A DNA stretch of 64,000 nt from Chryseobacterium sp. (GTDB lineage: Bacteria; Bacteroidota; Bacteroidia; Flavobacteriales; Weeksellaceae). The stretch is from positions 62,001-126,000 of the forward strand of contig JAPUEB010000044.1 of assembly GCA_027492795.1 (NCBI GenBank). The letters are read 5' to 3'. The notes beneath the pieces were generated by a model. The model searched no databases and was not told the DNA's origin. It was given only the letters and a program-made list of their open reading frames with translations. How positions within the stretch are numbered: position 1 is the first letter of the stretch; the number at the start of each line of letters is the position of its first letter. Shown here piece by piece: positions 34,846 to 42,848 of this stretch. The position numbers and the translations under genes are program-made.

Positions 34846-35700
34846 TTATCTCAACAAAGCATTAAAAGTATCACCTTGGCGAATATCTCCCGTGTTATAT
34901 CCCTTCATAAACCACTCTTTACGTTGCGCAGAACTTCCGTGTGTGAAGCCTTCCTGATTAACGTAACCTTGCGAACGTTTCTGAATATTATCGTCTCCTA
35001 CAGCTTCCGCAGCGCTCATAGCAGCTTCCAAATCACCAGGTTCCAAAAACTTTTCTCTGTTGTCGGTGTATCTAGCCCAAAGTCCGGCGTAGAAATCCGC
35101 CTGAAGCTCTGTTGCTACCGAAACTCGATTCAGTTCGGTTTCGGAGTATCTTCCGCTTCTGCGAAGTTGCTCGGTTTTTTGCAAAGTTCCGAGAAGGTTT
35201 TGAATGTGATGCCCCATTTCATGAGCCATAACGTAGGCTACAGAAAATTCTGTAACTTTTGCGCCGAAACGCTGCTGCAATTCTGCAAAAAAGCTCATGT
35301 CCATATAAACCGTTTGGTCTACAGGACAATAAAAAGGTCCCATTGCAGCTTGCGCAGTTCCGCAACCAGATTGTGTCACTCCTTCAAACATTACCACTTT
35401 TGCAGGTTGATACTGCATTCCGTTTTCTTGGAAAATTTTCGCCCAAGTTTGTTCGTTTTCTGCGGTTATCATTCGTACAAACTCACGAATTTGCAACTCG
35501 CCTTGCGACAAATCTCTTTGTTCAGTTTGTTGTTGTGCACTTCCCATTCCGGAAGATAAAATAGCAGAAGGATCTCCGCCAAGAAAGAAAATAATTGCCG
35601 CGATAATGAGGGTTCCGAGTCCACCTCCAACGAGCATTCCGCCACCTCCCATTCCTCGTCTGTCGTCCACATTTTCACTACGGTCTTCTGTCCATTTCAT
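34846..35700 (-). CDS. ypfJ: YpfJ/KPN_02809-family neutral zinc metallopeptidase
   Basis: The 284-residue protein has a charged N-terminus, a Gly-rich stretch, one membrane helix (about 28-41) and an extracytoplasmic metallopeptidase domain. The zinc motif HEMGHH is at 160-165, and the third-ligand region ELQADFYAGLWARY follows near 192-205. GCGTAQAAMGPFYCP is the conserved two-Cys segment of the family. The physiological substrate is unknown. It is bordered by identical 61-bp repeats (34090-34150 downstream and 35731-35791 upstream). Confidence 0.92.
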   Translation of the reverse strand: MKWTEDRSENVDDRRGMGGGGMLVGGGLGTLIIAAIIFFLGGDPSAILSSGMGSAQQQTEQRDLSQGELQIREFVRMITAENEQTWAKIFQENGMQYQPAKVVMFEGVTQSGCGTAQAAMGPFYCPVDQTVYMDMSFFAELQQRFGAKVTEFSVAYVMAHEMGHHIQNLLGTLQKTEQLRRSGRYSETELNRVSVATELQADFYAGLWARYTDNREKFLEPGDLEAAMSAAEAVGDDNIQKRSQGYVNQEGFTHGSSAQRKEWFMKGYNTGDIRQGDTFNALLR

Positions 35701-35730
35701 AGTTTATGTTTTTTCTTGTTATAACAAATT

Positions 35731-35820
35731 CGAAAATCAATTTCTTTTCCCCAACCCTAAAGGGAGGAAATTGATTTTCTTCGCTCCCTTTTAGGATGGG
35801 AAAAACTAAGAAAATTAATT
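35731..35820. repeat. CCCTAAAGGG cruciform repeat, copy 2
   Basis: Bases 35731-35791 are identical to 34090-34150; the distal arm then diverges (TTTTAGGATGGG instead of TTTAGGGTCGGGG). It occupies the 223-bp spacer upstream of the YpfJ-like gene. Confidence 0.8.
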
Positions 35821-35923
35821 TCTATTAAGTATAAAAACTGAATTTCAAAATATTTTTTAAAATTACAAAATTAATTTGCCTTAAAATTAACAAATTTTCT
35901 GCCGTTTTTTATAGAATTTTCTT

Positions 35924-36433
35924 TTAAAATCCTATTCCTGACTTCTTTGGGTTCAGCTTCCTTTTAAAATCAATCATTTGAAGCGCCGTAACTGCCGCTT
36001 CAACGCCTTTATTTCCTAAATTTCCGCCGCTTCTTGCAATCGATTGTTCTTTGGTATCATCTGTGAGAACACAAAAAATAGTTGGAACGTCGGTAAGGAT
36101 ATTGCAGTCTTTTATTCCTTGTGCAACAGCAGAACACACATAATCGAAATGTGGAGTTTCGCCGCGAATAACGCAACCAATGGCAATTACCGCATCGAAT
36201 TTTCTTTCTTTGCAAAGCTGCATTGAGGCATAATTCAGCTCAAAAGCTCCAGGAACTTTGACGATTTTGATATTTTCTACGTTCACGCCTTCTTTTTGAA
36301 GAATTTCTACGCAGGCATCACGAAGGTTGTGTGTTACAAAATTATTCCACTCCGAAAAAACAATGCCGATGTTGAAATCACCGGCATTATTGATATTGAG
36401 TGGCGTGTAATCTGAAAGATTTACCGTAGCCAT
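35924..36433 (-). CDS. ribH: 6,7-dimethyl-8-ribityllumazine synthase
   Basis: RibH condenses the ribityl-uracil with dihydroxybutanone phosphate, the penultimate riboflavin step. The 169-residue protein shows the substrate-binding VFSEWNNFVT, VPGAFELNYA, AIGCVIRGETPHFDYVCSAVAQGI and FCVLTDDTKEQSIARSGG motifs. It follows a TPR protein gene by 11 bp and is probably in the same transcript, driven by the promoter at 37178-37208. Confidence 0.96.
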   Translation of the reverse strand: MATVNLSDYTPLNINNAGDFNIGIVFSEWNNFVTHNLRDACVEILQKEGVNVENIKIVKVPGAFELNYASMQLCKERKFDAVIAIGCVIRGETPHFDYVCSAVAQGIKDCNILTDVPTIFCVLTDDTKEQSIARSGGNLGNKGVEAAVTALQMIDFKRKLNPKKSGIGF

Positions 36434-36444
36434 AATTGTATTTT

Positions 36445-37155
36445 TTAGAAATATTTTACCATTTCGATGTACGCATCGGACATACCGTTGTCATAATCCT
36501 TATATTTTTCGTCGATAGAGGAAAAGTATTTTTTTGCTTCTGCCTTTTTGTTCATAGCCAAAGCCAACATTCCTGCTTTTTTGGTGAAGTAATAAGCGGT
36601 GTAAGGATCATCTGAAGCCGAAACTGCCTTTTCTATCAATGAAAACGCTTCATCATTTTTATTAAGATTGGATTTTGAATCCGCCATTGCACCGTATTTC
36701 AATGCCATCAAAACTTTATTATCAGAAGAAAATTTATCCAATAAATCATACGCTTCCTGATATTTTCCTTCTTTGAATTTTAAAAGTCCAGCGTTGTAGG
36801 CAGAGATTTTTCCTACTGCAGTGTTGGGATAATCTTTCGCAGTTCCCAAAAATCCGGGATTAGCTGCAGATTTTCCGCCTAAAGCTTCTGCATCTTTCTT
36901 TTCTGAAAGCTTTTTCTGCGCAGCAAGGTAGCCTTTCATCGCTTCTTCGTTTTTCGGAGCAACAATAAATTGCTGATATGCGAAATATCCTAAAACTCCC
37001 ACAATTAAAACTCCGAAGATAATACCCAAAAGTTTAGCATTTTTTTCAAGAAAGCGCTCCGTTTTTAATGCGTCTTTATCAAGATCTTTAAAAAACTCTA
37101 CAGTTTCCTTACCTTCCTGCTCATGTTTGCTGGGATGATTTTTATGTTTTGCCAT
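36445..37155 (-). CDS. membrane-anchored tetratricopeptide protein (YfgM-like)
   Basis: A 236-residue protein with a charged cytoplasmic N-terminus (about 1-40), one membrane helix (about 44-66) and a C-terminal domain of short TPR-like helical repeats. The layout resembles YfgM-type ancillary factors of the Sec translocon and related TPR proteins, but no specific partner can be named. It is cotranscribed with ribH in what is a frequent Flavobacteriia gene order as far as I recall. Confidence 0.8.
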   Translation of the reverse strand: MAKHKNHPSKHEQEGKETVEFFKDLDKDALKTERFLEKNAKLLGIIFGVLIVGVLGYFAYQQFIVAPKNEEAMKGYLAAQKKLSEKKDAEALGGKSAANPGFLGTAKDYPNTAVGKISAYNAGLLKFKEGKYQEAYDLLDKFSSDNKVLMALKYGAMADSKSNLNKNDEAFSLIEKAVSASDDPYTAYYFTKKAGMLALAMNKKAEAKKYFSSIDEKYKDYDNGMSDAYIEMVKYF

Positions 37156-37177
37156 AATTGTTCTAAAAATTGAAGTG

Positions 37178-37208
37178 CAAATTTAATTGTTTTTGAGGGA
37201 TTTACAAA
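37178..37208 (-). promoter_or_regulatory. promoter of the TPR-ribH operon
   Basis: On the minus strand, TTTG (37205-37208), 19 bp, then TAAATTTG (37178-37185): an exact match to the Bacteroidota consensus TTTG-N19-TAnnTTTG. Transcription would start near 37171, about 16 bases before the ATG. Confidence 0.75.
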
Positions 37209-37226
37209 ATTAAAATGAAATTGGGT

Positions 37227-38243
37227 TTAATCGTATATAAAATTCTTTAGATTTTCTATTTGTTCGGGCTTTCCCAAAATGATAAGGCAGCATTTTTTCT
37301 GCATTATTGTGCTTTCATCCGGATTGATGGAATAGGAGCCGTCTTCATTTTTATAGCCAATGATTTTGCAGCCGGTTTGTGGAAAAATCTTCAAATCCTC
37401 AATCTTTTTATCTATAAATTTTGGATTTAAAGAATCTGTGTGTACTTCGAGCAGGTTGATGTTTTTGGTTCCTTCTAAAACGATACTGTCTAAAAACTCC
37501 GCCAAATCTGGCGTTACCAAAAGCGAAGCCATGTGTTCGCCACCAATTTTATCGGGCATAATTACGTTTTCTGCACCTGCCGATTTTAATTTTCCCACCG
37601 TATTGCTGTTGGAAGCTCGGCTTACAATTTTTATTTTTTTATTGAGCTGTTTTGCTGAAATTACGATGAATAAATTATCGGCATCTGAAGGCAAACAAGC
37701 AATTAATCCTGATGCTTTCATTACTCCGGCTCTCATCAACACTTCATCTTCTATCGCGTTTCCCTGTATAAAAATAGTTTCGTTCCCGAACTCATCGTCT
37801 CGGTTTTCGAGTCCTTTTACGTCCACCACCACAAATGGTTTTTTGTGAAGGATGAGTTTTCGCGCGGCTTGTCTTCCGTTTCTGCCGAAACCGCAGATAA
37901 TGATATGATTATCTAGATTCTTCATTTTGCTGTTTGTTTTTCTATTTTTATATTCTGCAAAAAAATTCCCGCTAAAAAACTCCAGAGCAAGTGCCGTTAA
38001 ACCATACAGAACAGCTCCAACCCCAAAAAGCATTAAAAAAATGGTGATGATTTTTCCCTCGTCCGAAAAATTTTGCGGCACCTCGAAACCCACCGTTGTA
38101 AGCGTCATCATGCTGTACCAAAGGGCATCGAGAAAATTGAGGCCTTCACTCCACATTAAACCGATTGTTCCAAAAGCGGCAAAACAAAAAATGCCGAGTG
38201 CCAGAATGAAAATTCTTTTGAAAAGTGGGCTTAAAGACTTCAT
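37227..38243 (-). CDS. two-TM potassium channel with TrkA-N (RCK) domain
   Basis: A 338-residue channel subunit. There are two membrane helices (about 9-31 and 63-90) with a pore helix and selectivity filter TLTTVGFE between them, slightly different from the classical TVGYG. The RCK domain begins at about 108, with the nucleotide-binding IICGFGRNGRQAARKL, and a C-terminal TrkA-C-like part follows (about 250-338). It is probably a ligand-gated K+ channel at the inner membrane. It is monocistronic. Confidence 0.9.
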   Translation of the reverse strand: MKSLSPLFKRIFILALGIFCFAAFGTIGLMWSEGLNFLDALWYSMMTLTTVGFEVPQNFSDEGKIITIFLMLFGVGAVLYGLTALALEFFSGNFFAEYKNRKTNSKMKNLDNHIIICGFGRNGRQAARKLILHKKPFVVVDVKGLENRDDEFGNETIFIQGNAIEDEVLMRAGVMKASGLIACLPSDADNLFIVISAKQLNKKIKIVSRASNSNTVGKLKSAGAENVIMPDKIGGEHMASLLVTPDLAEFLDSIVLEGTKNINLLEVHTDSLNPKFIDKKIEDLKIFPQTGCKIIGYKNEDGSYSINPDESTIMQKKCCLIILGKPEQIENLKNFIYD

Positions 38244-38681
38244 GGAGATTTTTTCAATATAAATTTACTGAAAATCTTTGGAAAAGAAGAAAACTTTCTA
38301 TTTTGAGAAAAAGTTTTTTATTATCATGTTCCTCCAGCGACAAGTCGCAAGAGTTTAACAATTGTGTCGTGCTCCGCGCGAAGTAAAGCGCTTTCTTCCA
38401 TGATAGTATAAAGATGAATTCTATTTGCAGAAATAATGCGAAAACTAGCTTAATAATTCAATATCGCTAAGTTCGCAAAGGAATTTTTAATAATAAACTT
38501 GAAATTCGTTCGCAAAGGCGCATAGCTTAGCAAGTGATTTTAATAATAAATGCCACGAAATAGAAGATTCTACGAATGTAAATGCACCAATAAATTTATT
38601 CGTGCATTCGTGGCTAACAAAAAATTTTGTTTAAATCGTACTATATTTATGTTTTTGATATGACTTGAAATTCTCGAAAAA
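38244..38681. repeat. 438-bp spacer with GCAAAGGCGC and CCACGAAT repeats
   Basis: GCAAAGGCGCATAGCTTAGC at 38512-38531 nearly repeats 13337-13356. GCCACGAAATAGAAG (38552-38566) and ATTCGTGCATTCGTGGC (38598-38614) form a copy of the CCACGAATGCACGAAT inverted-repeat family. I see no ORF or RNA gene. Confidence 0.6.
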
Positions 38682-39218
38682 TCAATACTCCAAAATCTTA
38701 TAAATTTCGGCGTTGAATTTTTTTAGTTTTTCTTCGCCTTTTAGGTCTTTCAAACCAATTAGAAAACTGAATTGGGAAGCAATTCCGCCTTGCTTTTCTA
38801 CCAATTTTGCGGCTGCTTCTGTAGTTCCACCTGTTGCCAATAAATCATCGTGAATGAGGACTCTTTGTCCGGCTTTCAATTGTCCTTCGCGCATTTCTAT
38901 TTCGGCGGTTCCGTATTCCAAAGCGTATTTTTCTGCTACGAAAGGTGGTGGAAGTTTTCCTTTTTTTCTGATTAAAATAAACGGAACTTCCAAGGCTACA
39001 GCTATGGCGATTCCGAAAAGATAACCACGACTTTCTATACCGCAAACTGCATCTACTTTACCACGGCTAAAATTCGCCAAATCTGCAATCACATCTTCGT
39101 AAAGTTTTGGATTTAAAAAAATGGGCGTAATATCTTTGAATTGAATTCCTTCGATCGGGAAATCGGGAATGTTTTCGATGGTGCTTTCTAATTGTTGTAC
39201 TAATTCCTTCGATGCCAT
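38682..39218 (-). CDS. apt: adenine phosphoribosyltransferase
   Basis: Apt salvages adenine to AMP using PRPP. The 178-residue protein has the PRPP-binding loop RVLIHDDLLATGGT, the ESRGYLFGIAIA segment and an IRKKGKLPPP flexible loop. The start codon lies 2 bp after the stop of the upstream lipoprotein gene, so the two are cotranscribed. Confidence 0.96.
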   Translation of the reverse strand: MASKELVQQLESTIENIPDFPIEGIQFKDITPIFLNPKLYEDVIADLANFSRGKVDAVCGIESRGYLFGIAIAVALEVPFILIRKKGKLPPPFVAEKYALEYGTAEIEMREGQLKAGQRVLIHDDLLATGGTTEAAAKLVEKQGGIASQFSFLIGLKDLKGEEKLKKFNAEIYKILEY

Positions 39219-39220
39219 TT

Positions 39221-40387
39221 TTAATTTATTTTATAACTTGAGATTTTCCAGGCTCCATTTACATTTTTTAGTCCGAATGTAACTTTCAAAGCAGAAGTAT
39301 TTCCGTTTTTATCCGTAACGTCGTAAGTTGCATTCACACTTGCGGATGTTGGATTGGTGGAAGATGTGGAAATATTTTTTACATTAAGGTTTTTCACACT
39401 ACCAAAACCGGAAGTTGGATTGGAAAACGTTTCATAGGAACCCCAACTTGGATTTTCGGAAACGTCATAAGCTCCTTTTAAGTTTTGCGAACTGATATTA
39501 TTGAGGAATTTTTGTACTGTATTTTTGGGATCTCCTCCTGTAGCTGGAACTTCTGCACCTGTTGCAGGATTATTTGTTGGATTTTCTGTAACGGTTGGGT
39601 CTGTTGCAGGAGTTGTAGATGGAGCTTGAACCGGAGTATTAATCTGCGGTTGCAAAAGCGCTTTTGGGTTCACTGGAACGCCAATTTTTGACATTTTCAG
39701 CGTTTTTTCTTTCGTTTTTACCGAAACTGTGATGTCAATTTTATTATCAATTAATTTTTCCGACGGCAATGAAGCGTATCGTATTGTAAAGCCACGAAAA
39801 TTATTATCCTGCATTAAGTTTTTTGAATTTGAAAGTACGATGCCGTTGCTGGAAACCTCCATATTTGTCTCGAGCATTGCTCCTTCAAAACTGATGGGAT
39901 TTCCTGAAGCATCCGTAAGTCGCGGAACAACCTGTAGCGCTTTTGGCCCTAAAATGCTGTCATTGGAAACCGGCTTGGTAATTATTGATAGTCCATTTGC
40001 TTCTATGTCGTTTGGATCGCGTTCTTTGGCTTCCATATCGCCAAAAATATTCATTTCACCCAAAGAAGGTGGACCTGTACTGGACCAAGAAATTCCGCTT
40101 TTTTGTGCTACATGATCTGCCATTGCAAAAATTTCTGGAACTTTTTTACCTGCAATTAGTTTGGAAAGAGCAGTGAGTTCGTTGGTATCTCCTTCCGCGT
40201 CTACGCCAAAAGTTTTCAGGACATAAAGTGCTTCGCTGAATTTTATCTGCTGAATTGTAGTTAATCCCGAAGCCATATCGTTGATACTGTTCTGAAAAGC
40301 TTTCAAGCTTGTGGCATCCACACTGTCTTTTTTGCAACCTGTAAAAACAAAGATTGCAAGGACGATAAAAAGGGCAAATTTTTTCAT
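39221..40387 (-). CDS. lipoprotein with C-terminal NTF2/DUF4878-like domain
   Basis: A 388-residue lipoprotein with lipobox VFTGC (Cys at about 18). The mid region (about 50-240) is of unknown fold. A Pro/Thr/Asn-rich linker (about 250-285) leads to a C-terminal domain (about 287-388) whose pattern, VQKFLNNISSQNLKGAYD...GAWKISSYKI, is like DUF4878/NTF2-type lipoprotein domains. The function is unknown. It shares a transcript with apt, an unlikely functional pairing. Confidence 0.75.
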   Translation of the reverse strand: MKKFALFIVLAIFVFTGCKKDSVDATSLKAFQNSINDMASGLTTIQQIKFSEALYVLKTFGVDAEGDTNELTALSKLIAGKKVPEIFAMADHVAQKSGISWSSTGPPSLGEMNIFGDMEAKERDPNDIEANGLSIITKPVSNDSILGPKALQVVPRLTDASGNPISFEGAMLETNMEVSSNGIVLSNSKNLMQDNNFRGFTIRYASLPSEKLIDNKIDITVSVKTKEKTLKMSKIGVPVNPKALLQPQINTPVQAPSTTPATDPTVTENPTNNPATGAEVPATGGDPKNTVQKFLNNISSQNLKGAYDVSENPSWGSYETFSNPTSGFGSVKNLNVKNISTSSTNPTSASVNATYDVTDKNGNTSALKVTFGLKNVNGAWKISSYKIN

Positions 40388-40406
40388 AATGCGAAGTGAT
40401 TTAGAA

Positions 40407-40414
40407 CAAATTTA
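40407..40414 (-). promoter_or_regulatory. -7 box for the lipoprotein-apt operon
   Basis: TAAATTTG on the minus strand, 20 bp before the start codon; no clear -33 box. Confidence 0.4.
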
Positions 40415-40441
40415 CTAAAAATACCATCACCTTTCTATTAT

Positions 40442-41461
40442 TTATTTCTTTACAGAATTGGGCTGCTCTTTCAGTGAATCTTTGAAAAAATCTGCAAAAA
40501 CGGGCTGCATATTTGGGAAACCTTTGGCTTTCCAGAAATCGAAATGATAGAAGCTTTTTGAAGGATCAAGCTTTATTCTCGGTAATCTGTCTTCATTCGC
40601 AAAAGAGATTTCTGTTGGGAAAAAGTTGGCGTATTTTATAAACTGGCTGTATTGCGGTTCAGATTTATGTTTCACTTTGAAATGTACATCCTCGTTAAAC
40701 TCGGTAAAATCTCTTAAATGAATCGAACCTTTATTAAAATGAATGAGATTGAGGTACACAAAATCGTAAAAAGAATACCCGAAAAGATTAAGAGGTTTAT
40801 CCTGTAAAACGGCAGCATTGTACTGCATTTTGCTTGTGGTAGCGTCTTCTAACTCTTTGTATTTCTTATTTTGTGATTTGTATTCGTTCATCAAACCTGC
40901 ATTTCTTAAATCCGGAAGTTGCAGGAAACTATCGTAAACCATCGATGCTACTTTTTTTCGGTCTTGACTTTCCGTTGTTTTTGTAAAAGCGCGGTATTGC
41001 TCTATTTTCATGCTTCGCAGTTTTTTGGAATCATTATCGAAAACATAGGTTGCGATTCCATCTGCATATACATTCAGTTGCTTATTGACGGTTAAATACA
41101 CATTAAAATTCCCACGAACCAGAACGTATTTAGCTTTATTGTTGCTTTTTACGATTACGGTTTCAATTTCGTTAACTCGGTCATTCAATTTTATGATTTC
41201 GGAGTTTAGGTCATCCTTTTTTAGATTTCCAATATTGTAGCCATCATAAATGAGAGTATATTGCTCCTGAATTGGCATCAATTCTGACTTTTGAATTTTC
41301 CCTTCGATATCCGAACTCGTCAAAATATCTCCTGAACTGTTGAAAACCATCACTTTTGAAAGCGGATCGCCGGTTTTGGAAGATAGGAATTGGATTGTTT
41401 GGGCAAAAGTGAATACTCCAACTAAAAAACAGAGAATAGTAGCAAAGAGTTTTGTTTTCAT
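40442..41461 (-). CDS. secreted protein with carboxypeptidase-like N-terminal segment
   Basis: A 339-residue protein with a cleavable signal (ends near FAQ, about residue 21). The first 70 residues of the mature protein (IQFLSSKTGDPLSKVMVFNSSGDILTSSDIEGKI) look like a carboxypeptidase-regulatory-like beta-sandwich as found in Bacteroidota outer-membrane proteins. The rest (about 110-339) is unrecognised, with charged helices and aromatic strands. It lies 85 bp downstream of the HlyD gene on the same strand and may be part of the peptide-export locus, though a weak hairpin (about 41510-41536) separates them. Confidence 0.65.
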   Translation of the reverse strand: MKTKLFATILCFLVGVFTFAQTIQFLSSKTGDPLSKVMVFNSSGDILTSSDIEGKIQKSELMPIQEQYTLIYDGYNIGNLKKDDLNSEIIKLNDRVNEIETVIVKSNNKAKYVLVRGNFNVYLTVNKQLNVYADGIATYVFDNDSKKLRSMKIEQYRAFTKTTESQDRKKVASMVYDSFLQLPDLRNAGLMNEYKSQNKKYKELEDATTSKMQYNAAVLQDKPLNLFGYSFYDFVYLNLIHFNKGSIHLRDFTEFNEDVHFKVKHKSEPQYSQFIKYANFFPTEISFANEDRLPRIKLDPSKSFYHFDFWKAKGFPNMQPVFADFFKDSLKEQPNSVKK

Positions 41462-41546
41462 GAAAAGAATTTTATTAATCAGTCTGTAGATTCTGGGTAT
41501 TGTTACAAAAAAAAACAGCTGAAATCGACCGGTTTTTTAATCTAAA

Positions 41547-42848
41547 CTACTGATATCCCAATAATTTTCTGAATTGATAAAAAAATCTTTCAATGAGTCG
41601 TAAATCTTCCGTCACGATTTCCGCATTTCCTTTCAGTTCTTTATCAAATGGGAGGTTTTTATTGTAGGAGGTTTTTAAGCCTTTCGGTAAAACAATGTCC
41701 ACATAATAATTGCCTTTGTCGTCAGGAGTTAGTGCTACATTTTGCACTTTGCCTTCCACGATTCCAAACTCCTGAAAACGATAATTGTCTAGTTTTATAA
41801 GCACTTTTTGCCCAGTTTTCACTTTTCCAGAATTGGTGGAAGGTATACTCATTCTTCCTACGATAGCTTCCTTATTTGAAGGCAAGATAGAAAGCATAAC
41901 ATCTCCCGCTTTCACAAATTGATTTTCTCCCCAAAATCTTTGAAAACTTGCAATACCTGTTGTAGAAGAAGTGAGCAAAAAGTTTTGCTCCCATTGCCTT
42001 AAAGATTTTCTTAATTGCTCGAAGAGTTGCAATGTTTGGGATGAAAAATTGATTTTATCTTTTTGCGTATTAATTGCTACGCCGCTTTTTGTTTTATTCA
42101 AATTACCAATTCCTTCCTCCATTTGCGATAGGGAAATATTGATGTTTTTTAAGTTTTGTTCTGCTTGAATGTGTTTTATCCTTTCATTTTCCAATTCAAG
42201 TTTGGAAATAACTCCCTGATTGTATAAAGTTTGTGTTCGGTTATAATTTTCTCTTGACAATTCAAACTTTGCGCGCTCCAGTTGAAGTTGTTGTTTTGTG
42301 GTGGCAATTCTGCTCCTTGTTTCAGAGATACTCTGTTCTGCTGCAACGTTTTCTGGAGCGTAAGGTTGTAAACGGGTAAAAAGTTTTTCATCTTGAAATG
42401 CTTTTGCAAAACCGTTATAGTCGTCTTGAAGCTCACCCAACTTCAATTTTGAAGTTTCATGTATGGGAAAACTGAAAATTTGATTTGGAGCAATAGAATC
42501 TACAATCTTCTTAAGTTTCAAAACATCTTTATAATCAGCGGAAGACTGCAAAACCATTAAAAGCTCACCATTTTTCACTAATTGATGGTCTTTAATAAAA
42601 ATTTTCTCAATTTTAGAATTCGTTCTTGCCTCCAGTTTTTCGGGCGGATTTTGAGAAGTTACGATGATTTCTGCCGGGACAAATTCGGGATATTTGATGA
42701 AGTAGCTCATTAGTAGAACCATCAATAAAGTTACGAAAATAATGGAATTTCCCCAACGAATCATCCAATGTGGAGGACGTGTGAGAATATCCTGAACGCC
42801 TTCGCTGCGAAGTTCTATATTGTCTAATATGTCGTTTTTAGTTTCCAA
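41547..42848 (-). CDS. HlyD-family membrane fusion protein
   Basis: A 433-residue periplasmic adaptor of a type I-like exporter. It has one N-terminal membrane helix (about 30-49), a barrel/lipoyl half (about 60-100), a long coiled-coil hairpin (about 165-260) and the second lipoyl and beta-barrel part (about 290-400). It starts within the last 11 bp of the ABC exporter gene, so the two are translationally coupled. It would connect the ABC protein to an outer-membrane TolC-type channel; no such gene is in the window. Confidence 0.9.
   Translation of the reverse strand: METKNDILDNIELRSEGVQDILTRPPHWMIRWGNSIIFVTLLMVLLMSYFIKYPEFVPAEIIVTSQNPPEKLEARTNSKIEKIFIKDHQLVKNGELLMVLQSSADYKDVLKLKKIVDSIAPNQIFSFPIHETSKLKLGELQDDYNGFAKAFQDEKLFTRLQPYAPENVAAEQSISETRSRIATTKQQLQLERAKFELSRENYNRTQTLYNQGVISKLELENERIKHIQAEQNLKNINISLSQMEEGIGNLNKTKSGVAINTQKDKINFSSQTLQLFEQLRKSLRQWEQNFLLTSSTTGIASFQRFWGENQFVKAGDVMLSILPSNKEAIVGRMSIPSTNSGKVKTGQKVLIKLDNYRFQEFGIVEGKVQNVALTPDDKGNYYVDIVLPKGLKTSYNKNLPFDKELKGNAEIVTEDLRLIERFFYQFRKLLGYQ

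Noticed and set aside
34876-35559. Long plus-strand open frame opposite the YpfJ-like gene
   Set aside because: It is a shadow of a clearly conserved metallopeptidase on the minus strand and shows no domain or signal of its own.
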